A DNA stretch of 64,000 bases, from the NCBI GenBank assembly GCA_947652325.1, contig CANTCQ010000001.1:62001-126000 (forward strand). The letters are read 5' to 3'. Numbering within the stretch: position 1 is the stretch's first letter; each line of letters opens with the position of its first letter. Position numbers and translations under genes: made by a program. The notes beneath the pieces were generated by a model that searched no databases, was not told the origin of the DNA, and worked only from the letters and a program-made list of their open reading frames with translations. Positions 18,206 through 26,900 of the stretch are shown one piece after another. This DNA comes from an uncultured Mycoplasmatota bacterium (GTDB lineage Bacteria > Bacillota_I > Bacilli_A > RF39 > UBA660).

Positions 18206-18745
18206 ATGGAATTAAAAGGTTCTAAAACAGAAAGTAATTTAATGGCTGCTTTTGCAGGAGAAAGTCAAGCGAGAAATAAATATACGTATTATGCTTCAAA
18301 GGCAAAAAAAGAAGGATACGAACAAATAGCTGCTATTTTTGAAGAAACAGCAAATAATGAAAAAGAACATGCTAAACTTTGGTTTAAGGCATTGCATGAT
18401 GGGGATGTTCCTGATACATTAACCAATCTTAAAGATGCAGCAACTGGTGAAAATTATGAATGGACAGAAATGTATAAAGAATTTGCTAGTACTGCTCGTG
18501 AAGAAGGTTTTATGGATATAGCCAAATTATTTGAAATGGTTGGAGATATAGAAAAGCATCATGAAGAAAGATATATGACTTTAGTGGAAAATATTGAATC
18601 AGATTTGGTATTCCAAAGAGGAGAAGAAAAAGTTTGGATATGTCGTAATTGTGGGCATATTTCAGTTGGCGAATCTGCTCCTGTTGTTTGCCCTGTTTGC
18701 AAGCATCCACAAAGTTTCATGGAACTTGAAGCAAAAAATTATTAA
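18206..18745 (+). CDS. rbr: Rubrerythrin
   Basis: A 179-residue non-heme iron peroxidase that reduces hydrogen peroxide in anaerobes. The N-terminal four-helix ferritin-like domain carries iron ligands in [27 protein letters not shown] and [10 protein letters not shown]. The C-terminal rubredoxin-like domain binds one iron through CRNCG and CPVCKHP. ATG 18206 has GTGAGG upstream and agrees with the promoter at 18151. It is monocistronic with its own terminator. It points to an anaerobic lifestyle. Confidence 0.97.
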   Translation: MELKGSKTESNLMAAFAGESQARNKYTYYASKAKKEGYEQIAAIFEETANNEKEHAKLWFKALHDGDVPDTLTNLKDAATGENYEWTEMYKEFASTAREEGFMDIAKLFEMVGDIEKHHEERYMTLVENIESDLVFQRGEEKVWICRNCGHISVGESAPVVCPVCKHPQSFMELEAKNY

Positions 18746-18772
18746 AAAAGTACAAAAAAGTGCTTTTTTTTT
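18744..18772 (+). terminator. terminator of rubrerythrin
   Basis: AAAAAAGTAC/GTGCTTTTTT stem (one G-U pair), loop of six A, then a T-run. Confidence 0.7.
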
Positions 18773-18814
18773 CATTTGGTGTTATAATACATGGCATAGA
18801 AAGAGGGATTGGTT

Positions 18815-19855
18815 ATGACTAAGAAAGAGGAATTAAAAAAAGAAACGACTACCAAAAAGGAAAATCAAGAAATAAAAAAAGACGTAGTGAAAGAAATAAA
18901 AGAAAAAGTTTTGCATGAACTTGATAAAGAAATACATACAACCATTAAAGATAGTACGCTTAAGTATAAAGAAGATTTAAAAGAAGAAATTTCGATTGAA
19001 ATTCAAAATGAAGTAGCAGAAATGGTAAAACAAGAAGAAAAACGAATTTTAAGAGGAAAAGGCTTTTCTATCTTTAAACGGGATGTTGTTATTTTTGCTT
19101 TATTTGCAATAGTTCTTTACTTTGGATATTGTTTGTATGATGCAAAATATTTTGATTTTATGAAAAGTGAATGTGAACGAAATGGGACTTGTATTATTTC
19201 AGGAGAATATACAGAGGGTAATGGAGAAACTAAACCACAAGAAGTTGTAAAAGATAAAGATTGGTATATTGCAAACTATGGTTATTTATTAGAGGAAATA
19301 AAAGTAAATTTAAATCCTGATAATGTTAATGCTTATTATTTATATAGTAATGATTATAAATTAAACGAAATAAAATCATCTTATTTGCTTACTATGGCCT
19401 ATAATAAGTTAGAAACAAAACAAATCAAAACGAATTCGCAACAAATTGTAGTAGAAGGCAGTGATTTAAAAGGAGCTTTTGAAAAATTATTTGGTGCTAC
19501 GAATTATTATAGAGAAGGTTCTTTTACTTACAATTGTTTAAATTTTACTTATAATAAAGATAAAGATAGATATACAGCTGAAAATATAAAATGTAGTAAA
19601 ATAAAAAATGAAATTATTGAAGAAATTGAAAATATGTATGAAGATGGTGATGTTTTGTATATATTAACTACAGCAACGATTTATAATAAAGAAGAAAGAA
19701 GTTATTATTCGTTTGATAATTTGTTTGAACCTGTTGTAGTAGATGTTTCTGAAACAGATTTAGAAAAGAATGCAAAGCGTTTAAATAAGTATCAATATCA
19801 ATTTAAAAAAGCAAATGATTCTTATTATTTAGATGCAATTGTAAAATTAAAATAG
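18815..19855 (+). CDS. membrane protein with cytoplasmic coiled coil, function unknown
   Basis: A 346-residue protein. Residues 1-80 are Lys/Glu-rich and helical, probably a coiled coil. One membrane helix follows (about 91-112, VVIFALFAIVLYFGYCLY), then an outside domain of about 230 residues with four cysteines (CERNGTC, NCLNF, IKCSK) that could form disulfides. Several Tyr/Asn-rich beta-type segments are visible. ATG 18815 lies after AGAGGGA; an in-frame TTG at 18809 is too close to it. No family recognised. Confidence 0.75.
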   Translation: MTKKEELKKETTTKKENQEIKKDVVKEIKEKVLHELDKEIHTTIKDSTLKYKEDLKEEISIEIQNEVAEMVKQEEKRILRGKGFSIFKRDVVIFALFAIVLYFGYCLYDAKYFDFMKSECERNGTCIISGEYTEGNGETKPQEVVKDKDWYIANYGYLLEEIKVNLNPDNVNAYYLYSNDYKLNEIKSSYLLTMAYNKLETKQIKTNSQQIVVEGSDLKGAFEKLFGATNYYREGSFTYNCLNFTYNKDKDRYTAENIKCSKIKNEIIEEIENMYEDGDVLYILTTATIYNKEERSYYSFDNLFEPVVVDVSETDLEKNAKRLNKYQYQFKKANDSYYLDAIVKLK

Positions 19856-19984
19856 TTTATATGTAAAATAAAAAAATTATGATTATATTAAAAAAATAAT
19901 ATATTGGTTGAAATTTTTTTAATGAGTAAAAAATTAATGCATTCTTATTTTTTTGTGTTATACTATTTTTAGTGAAATGTTTGA

Positions 19985-20206
19985 TGGTATAAATAAGTAA
20001 TTCTATTTACTTCTTCCAAAAGAGATTAAATACGAGGCGCTGAAAGTATTTAAAGATAAGAAATAGAAATGAATTTCATATACCTAGTTTTACCGTAATG
20101 TATGCGTTATATCTATTAAAGTGCTAGATTTTTGATCTAGAATTTGGGTGGTACCGCGGAATTTAAGTGTTTTCGTCCCTTACAAGTTTTTGTAAGGGCT
20201 TTTTTA
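19985..20206 (+). ncRNA. T-box leader of pheST
   Basis: The T-box sequence GGGTGGTACCGCG is at 20146-20158 in an antiterminator flanked by AATTT on both sides. A stem III hairpin CTAGAT/ATCTAG precedes it. The terminator has stem CCCTTACAA/TTGTAAGGG (20177-20198) followed by T6. The likely specifier is TTC at 20075-20077 (Phe), which agrees with the downstream pheS. Uncharged tRNA-Phe should favour read-through. A TATACT -10 is at 19959-19964. The 464 bases from 19856 to 20319 otherwise hold only a 10-codon ORF at 20226. Confidence 0.93.
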
Positions 20207-20225
20207 TGTTTAGGGAGATGATTTT

Positions 20226-20258
20226 ATGGCTAAATTTTGTGTTTTATGTAGAGCATAA
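20226..20258 (+). CDS. possible 10-residue leader peptide
   Basis: ATG 20226 follows AGGGAG and encodes MAKFCVLCRA. It lies between the T-box terminator and pheS. It has two cysteines and no Phe-run that would suggest classical attenuation. It may be a relic or chance. Confidence 0.25.
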   Translation: MAKFCVLCRA

Positions 20259-20319
20259 AAAAATATGCATGGGTCATATTTTTAAAATTAAAATTAACTT
20301 TTAGAAGGTGGAAAATAGA

Positions 20320-21366
20320 ATGAAAGAAAAAGTAGAAAATATAATTAAGGAAGTAACTGAAAAACTAGATAAGGCAACAAGTTTAAAAGAAATAAATGAT
20401 TTAAAAGTTCTTTATTTAGGGAAAAAGGGTCCCATTAGTGAGCTTTCTATGTATTTAAAAGATTTGCCTAATGAAGAAAAAAAAGAATTTGGAAAAGTAC
20501 TTAATGATTTGAAAACAGAATTAAGTATTAAGTTTGCAAAAAAAATAGCTTATTATACTGATTTGGAATTACAAAATAAACTGCAGAATGAACAAATTGA
20601 TGTAACTCTTCCTGAAATGAAAATACAAACTGGTGCACCTAATATTTTGGAAAAGCTTGTTGAAGAGGTAGAGGAAGTATTTATGTCTATGGGGTATGAT
20701 GTTGTTGATGGACCTGAAATAGAGGAAGATAAATACAATTTTGAACTTTTAAATATTCCCAAAGGACATCCAGCAAGAGATGCGCAAGATACTTTTTATT
20801 TGGAAGGAGAAGAGATTCTGCTTCGCAGTCAAACTTCCCCTGTTCAAATACGAACAATGTTGGAAGGTGGTGGCAATACACCGATAAGGATGATTTGTCC
20901 TGGAAAAACGTATAGAAGAGATGCTGATGATGCTACACATTCGCATCAATTTATGCAAATTGAAGGATTACTGGTTGATAAAAATATTAGTTTATCAGAT
21001 TTAAAAGGAACGTTTGATGTAATTGCCAAAAAGTTGTTTGGAAGTGATTGTGAGACAAGATTTCGACCTAGCTATTATCAATTCACAGAGCCCTCTGTTG
21101 AGACCGATATTTCTTGCTTTGCTTGTAAAGGAAAGGGTTGCTCTATTTGTAAAAATACAGGGTGGATAACTGTAAGTGGTGCTGGTATGGTGCATCCAAA
21201 CGTTTTACGAAATTGTGGATATGACCCAAGTGTATGGAGTGGATTTGCTTTTGGCTTTGGAGCAGAGCGACTTGCAATGCTTAAATATGGCATAAATGAT
21301 TGTCGAACATTTTATCAAATGGATTTACGTGAAATTAGTACATTTGATAGAAAGGATGTGGAATAA
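20320..21366 (+). CDS. pheS: Phenylalanyl-tRNA synthetase alpha subunit
   Basis: A 348-residue class II synthetase subunit attaching Phe to tRNA-Phe as an alpha2-beta2 complex with PheT. The N-terminal coiled coil (1-90) contacts tRNA. Motif 2 is around RTMLEGG..., RMICPGKTYRRDADDATHSHQF, and motif 3 is GFGAERLAMLKYG. The cysteine cluster CFACKGKGCSICKNTGW is common in bacterial PheS. ATG 20320 is chosen because AGAAGGTGG ends at the correct distance; the in-frame GTG 20308 lies within that ribosome site. pheT starts at the next base after its stop. Confidence 0.97.
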   Translation: MKEKVENIIKEVTEKLDKATSLKEINDLKVLYLGKKGPISELSMYLKDLPNEEKKEFGKVLNDLKTELSIKFAKKIAYYTDLELQNKLQNEQIDVTLPEMKIQTGAPNILEKLVEEVEEVFMSMGYDVVDGPEIEEDKYNFELLNIPKGHPARDAQDTFYLEGEEILLRSQTSPVQIRTMLEGGGNTPIRMICPGKTYRRDADDATHSHQFMQIEGLLVDKNISLSDLKGTFDVIAKKLFGSDCETRFRPSYYQFTEPSVETDISCFACKGKGCSICKNTGWITVSGAGMVHPNVLRNCGYDPSVWSGFAFGFGAERLAMLKYGINDCRTFYQMDLREISTFDRKDVE

Positions 21367-23736
21367 ATGATTAGTTTAGAATGGGTTTCTGATTATGTAG
21401 ATATAAAAAATGAAGATTTACATGAACTTGCTATTAAGATAACCAAAGCAGGTGTGAACATAGAGCAAGTTTTAGATAATCATATTTCTAACTTAGTAAT
21501 AGGAAAAGTAATTACATGTATGAAACATCCTAATAGTGACCACTTGCATATTTGTATGGTTGATATTGGTGATGATGTTGTAAAAATTGTTTGTGGGGCT
21601 CCCAATGTAAGAGAAGATTTAAAGGTAATTGTAGCACTTCCTGGTGCTGTTTTACCTGGTAATTTTGAGATTAAAAAAGGTTTAATACGTGGAGAAGAAT
21701 CAAATGGAATGTTAGTTGCCTTATTTGAACTTGGTATGGAAGAGAAGACGGAAGAAAATTATGCGAAAGGAATTCATGAAGTAGAAGATAATATTTTAGT
21801 TGGAAGTGATGCAAATCTTTATTTAGGAACAAATGACTGTTTGTATGAGTTAGATGTTCATAAACACAGAAATAATGATTGTTACTATCATATTGGTTTT
21901 GCTTATGAAATTGCTTCTATTTTAAATAAGAAAGTTACTTTACCAGAAATAGAGCATAGAGAAATTGATGCAAACGTAAATGATTTCATAACCGTTACTG
22001 TAGAAACAGATAGATGCCCTTATTATTTAGCTAAATGTGTCAAAAATGTAGTGATTAAAGAATCTCCCGATTTTATAAAGAAAAGGCTTATTAGTGCTGG
22101 AATGCGACCTATTAATAATGTTGTTGATATTTCCAATTATGTAATGCTTGAGTTTGGACAACCTCTCCACTTTTTTGATAGAGATACTTTAGGAGATAAA
22201 ATTGTAGTGCGTAGTGCTAAGAATGGAGAAGAGATTCGTACTCTTGATGGAGTAAATAGAGTATTAAATTCGAATGATTTAGTTATTACAGATGGAGAAA
22301 CACCTGTTTGTATAGCAGGTGTGATGGGAGGAGAAAATACTGAAGTAAAAGAAATTTCTAAAACGATTTTAATTGAAAGCGCTATTTTTGATGCAGTAAG
22401 TATTCGAAATACAGCTGCAAGGCTAAATTTGAAAAGTGAAGCATCGATTCGTTATGGAAAAGGCTTAAGTTATGAATATACAAATATGGCTATCGAAAGG
22501 GCTTGTTATTTGCTAGAAAAATACGCTGATGCAGAGATTTTTTGTGATGTAGTGAAGCATGATAAGGTGGAAAAAGCTAAAAAGATAGTAACTTTTAAAA
22601 CTGAAGAAGTTAATAAACTTTTAGGAATTACTTTAACAGATGAAGATGTGAAAATAGAGTTAGAAAGACTTGATTTTCCTTATGAAGAAAAAAATAAAGA
22701 TTTTGTAGTGACCATTCCAACAAGAAGATTGGATATTGATGCGAATGTAAATGACATTGCAGAAGAAATTGGACGTCTCTACGGTTATCATAATTTGGTT
22801 TCTACTTTGCCTAAAGTTCCTACTAAACGAGGGGAATATAAGGGAGATGTTAAAATTCGTAAGGAAATTAGCAAAAGACTTAGAAGTCTGGGTTTAAATG
22901 AATGTAAAACTTACACATTAACAAGTCCAGAAATGGCTACTTTATTTCATTGTGCTCAACAGGAAAATTTAGTTCTTCCCAATCCAATGAGTGTTGATAA
23001 AAGTGTTATTCGTTTAAGTATTTTACCATCTTTACTTGCAGTGTATGATTATAATAAAGCTAGAAACGTAAAAGATATACATCTTTATGAAATTTCTAAA
23101 ACATATGATAAAGAATATAACGAAATCACTAAAATAGCGATTTTAATGAGTGGAAATTACTTGGTAAATGAATGGCAACAAACTGTTGTAAAAGTTGATT
23201 TTTATTTATTAAAAGGAATTGTTGTGAATTTGCTTCATTACTTAGGATTTAAAAATCGCATTTCCTTTGTTAAAGAAGAAAATGATTCTTTGCATCCAGG
23301 AATATCAGCAAATATTTTGTTAGATAGACAAAAAGTGGGAATGATTGGACGTATTCATCCAAGTTTAAAAAAAGAAGATATTTTTGTTTGTGAAATCTCA
23401 ATGAAAGCTTTATATGAAGCGAGTGTAAAACCTATAAAATTTAAAGAAGCAAGTAAATATCCAGAAATTGTAAAAGATATTGCATTTATTGTGGATAATG
23501 TAGTAGATAGTGAGACAATTAAAAATTGTATTCAAAATAACGGAAAACGCATATTATCTACTGTAGAAGTTTTTGATTTATATCCAAATATTCAGGAAGG
23601 GAAAAAGTCGATTGCTTATAAATTGGTATTTAAAGATTACATGAGAACCCTTCAAGAAGAAGAAGTTATGGAAGTTTTTAATCATATTGCTTCAAGAGTT
23701 ACCACTGAATTTGGTGCTGTTTTAAGAGATAGATAA
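21367..23736 (+). CDS. pheT: Phenylalanyl-tRNA synthetase beta subunit
   Basis: A 789-residue partner of PheS. Domains in order: N-terminal methionyl-tRNA-synthetase-like tRNA-binding domain (about 38-150, HPNSDHLHICMVDIG), B3/B4 editing region (about 205-370, with ESAIFDAVSIRNTAARLNLKSEAS), B5 domain (about 400-475), catalytic-like core and a C-terminal anticodon-binding ferredoxin-fold domain (about 695-789, KYPEIVKDIAFIVD). The normal length is about 800. It begins directly after the pheS stop, so translation is coupled under the T-box. Confidence 0.97.
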   Translation: MISLEWVSDYVDIKNEDLHELAIKITKAGVNIEQVLDNHISNLVIGKVITCMKHPNSDHLHICMVDIGDDVVKIVCGAPNVREDLKVIVALPGAVLPGNFEIKKGLIRGEESNGMLVALFELGMEEKTEENYAKGIHEVEDNILVGSDANLYLGTNDCLYELDVHKHRNNDCYYHIGFAYEIASILNKKVTLPEIEHREIDANVNDFITVTVETDRCPYYLAKCVKNVVIKESPDFIKKRLISAGMRPINNVVDISNYVMLEFGQPLHFFDRDTLGDKIVVRSAKNGEEIRTLDGVNRVLNSNDLVITDGETPVCIAGVMGGENTEVKEISKTILIESAIFDAVSIRNTAARLNLKSEASIRYGKGLSYEYTNMAIERACYLLEKYADAEIFCDVVKHDKVEKAKKIVTFKTEEVNKLLGITLTDEDVKIELERLDFPYEEKNKDFVVTIPTRRLDIDANVNDIAEEIGRLYGYHNLVSTLPKVPTKRGEYKGDVKIRKEISKRLRSLGLNECKTYTLTSPEMATLFHCAQQENLVLPNPMSVDKSVIRLSILPSLLAVYDYNKARNVKDIHLYEISKTYDKEYNEITKIAILMSGNYLVNEWQQTVVKVDFYLLKGIVVNLLHYLGFKNRISFVKEENDSLHPGISANILLDRQKVGMIGRIHPSLKKEDIFVCEISMKALYEASVKPIKFKEASKYPEIVKDIAFIVDNVVDSETIKNCIQNNGKRILSTVEVFDLYPNIQEGKKSIAYKLVFKDYMRTLQEEEVMEVFNHIASRVTTEFGAVLRDR

Positions 23737-23745
23737 GCTAAAATT

Positions 23746-23775
23746 AGCAAATATTTTCCTATTTGTTATTTTTTG
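23746..23775 (+). terminator. terminator of pheST
   Basis: CAAATA/TATTTG stem followed by TTATTTTTTG. Confidence 0.55.
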
Positions 23776-23987
23776 TAGTTTAATTTTATTTGAAAAACAT
23801 AAAGTCAATATAAACAGAAGAAATAAAATTGGTAATATTGTAAAAAAAAGTAAAATTGTAAGTAAAAGCATGACAAATAACTTGAAAAATAATAAAATAA
23901 TAGTAAATGAATAATGGTAAAAATTTACTACTTCCGTTTTTTATTTTTTTGGTATATAATAAATGACCAATAAAGGGGATGTTTTTG

Positions 23988-26900
23988 ATGATAAAAAAAT
24001 GTATGAATAAAAAAAGAGAAATTTTATTAACAGTTGGTATTTTTACTTGTGTTTCACTTATGGGTCTATTTTTTCCGAGATTATATATCCATAACAAAGA
24101 AAATACGACTTTAGTGAATCAATACGCTATAGGAAGTGAAAATGATTCAGAAAATAAAGATTCGGCAATTCAATTAAATTTAACTGAGCAAGCAGAATCT
24201 GACTTTCTTTATTTATCTGATATAGATTATATAGCCAGTCAATCTAAGTCAGGTTGGGGAAGTCTTCTTAAAGATACTACCAGTGCTGGTTCAAAAATAG
24301 CGGTAAAAGTAGAAGGAGCTTATTATACTTTTGATAAAGGTATGTGGGCACATGCTACTTCAACTTTGGTTTATGATATAAGTAGTTATCATTACGACTA
24401 TTTTACTGCTTATGTAGGGTTAAATCAAACGGCGGCTTCATCTAGTAATGGAGTTAAATTTTATATTTATACTTCTTTGGATGGTAAAAATTGGACTTTA
24501 CAAACGAGTGAAACGCCAAATGTATTAAAACCTGGAATGAATGCAGAATTTGTAAAAGTTCCCATTAAAGATGCTAATTTTTTAAAACTAGTAGCAGATA
24601 GTAATGGTGCGAATGGGAATGACCACTCTGTTTATGCTGATGCAAAACTTACAAACGTAGAGGAAGAAAATAGTGTAGTTCCTTCTGTTTCTACTTATGA
24701 TGAACTTATTCAAACAAAATATGCTAATGCTGATTTAACAAATGCAGAATATGAGCTTGTATTGTTACAAAGAAACTTAGTTAAGAATATGGGACAATAT
24801 GCAATTAAACGCTTTGTTGGTGAAAGTAAGGAAAACAAAGAAACATTTGAATGGTTATTTAATGATGTAGAAAATTTGAGACTTTATACACTTGGAGGAG
24901 CTCCTGAAGGTGGAAGTTATTATAATTCTTTAACTGTATTAAATCATATTTTAGTAAAGCATAAAAGTGATTTTGCTATAGCAGAAACAACAAAATATGG
25001 AACTCGTTATGGAGATTTGTATAAGAAAATGGCCATTGCATTATCTTTAACTCATTCTAAATTAGTGGGATTATGGATGCAATCCAGTCAACCTGAAAAT
25101 AAATCGGATGCCGTAATGCGTTATGAAATTTATAAAATGTTACATAAAAATAATAAGTTTGTTGTTACTCCTAGTATCGACATCACAAAATGGTTTGAAA
25201 ATTATACGATTGAAGAAATGCGATTTGTTATGAATAATAATATTGATGATGAAGAGATATTATGGTTAAATGAATATACGCAATCGTATGTAGATAAATA
25301 TCCTAATCAAGCATGGAAGTATTTAACACCCCATCCTTATATGGCTTATGTATGGCCAAATTATAGTAATCCTATCTTTCATGACCCTGATAAGAAAGAT
25401 TATTGGGATGAAAAATTTAATGGAATATTTTCAAAATATGGTGTAACTTATCGAAATGGTTTATATAAAGTCTGGATGAACTTTAGAAATGAATATGGAA
25501 CTGGTGCTGTTTGTGGAGGAATCTCTAAAACTGGGGCAAATATCCGAGGAGTACATGGAATTCCTGCTGCTGTTATTGGTCAACCTGGACACGCTGCTAT
25601 TATTTATTACTCTCAAGATGAAAATGGAAACGGTTATTGGAATTTAGATAACGATGTATCGGGATGGACTTTGTCTGAAAAAGGCGAAAGAATGTTACTT
25701 GGTTGGGGAAATGCTAGTTATTCTAAAGGTTATTCTGTGGTTTATATGGCTTTATCGCAAGAAGTATTAAATCATTATGATACTTTTGAAAAAAGTGAAA
25801 GATTGGTTTATTTAGCAGACGTTTATCAAAATAATCTTTTAAAACAAGAAGAAATTTATAGAGAAGCTTTAAGAATTCAGCCTCTTAATATTGACGCTTG
25901 GTATGGGTTAATTACTAATTTTAATGCTAATTCAAATAAAACCGAAGCAGAATATTTTGCTTTAGCAAAAGAAATAGGAGAAAGCTTAAAATATTTTCCA
26001 TTGCCAATGCAACATTTAACTGATTTAATAAAACCAAAATTGACAAGCGCAGAGTATGGGTTTAAATTTACTCTGTTACAAACCCGTATTTTAACAGAGG
26101 GAAGCCAAACTCCAAATAATACAGCAGAGAACTATTATGTCTATCAACCTTCATTAACGAGATTGGAAGCTAACTATTTATTAGGAAAATTAGATAAAGA
26201 AGTAGCAAGTTTCTCTTTTGATGGAGACCATGCCAATAAAATTATGCTAGCTAATCGATTTAATGGAAATGGTGTTCGTTGGGAATATAGTTTGGATGGT
26301 AAACAAAGTTGGAAAGAAGTCTTTTCTCTTGCAGGAGAAGAACATAGCATATTATTAACGCCTCTAGAAATAGCATCTATTACAATTGATAACGATATTT
26401 ATATTAATATTGTAGGGGCTCCTCGTACTGAAGAAAATGTTTATAAAATTGATATTACAAAAGCTACTTTACCGACAAATCTTTATGCGAATGATTTAGA
26501 AAATCGTGTGATTGGAGTAAATACAGGTTTTGAATGGAGAAACAGTGCAAGTGATGCTTGGACATCTTATGCTACTTCTTCTCCTGATAATACTGGAGAT
26601 AAGACTTTACAAGTAAGAGTTGCTGCTACTAAAACTGTTTTGCCAAGTGAATTATTAGAAGTCACTTTTACAGAAGATAATCAACCAGATACTCGAAAAT
26701 ATATTCGAATCTCTCATTTATCGATTCATGAATATTCAACACAATCTATGGATAATAAAAGACCTTTTTATGCGGAAAATGCCATTGATGGAAACTTAAA
26801 TACGTTATGGCATACTGATTTTAGATATAATGTAATTCAACAAGGAGAAAAACCTTTTATTACTATTAAATTAGATAACCCAACTTATATTTCAGCTTTG

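Noticed and set aside
20553-21293. Minus-strand ORFs inside pheS
   Set aside because: They mirror conserved PheS coding sequence and have no independent start signals.
23786-24097. 103-residue minus-strand ORF before the large surface protein
   Set aside because: Overlaps the promoter, ribosome site and signal-peptide region of the real gene; no ribosome site of its own.
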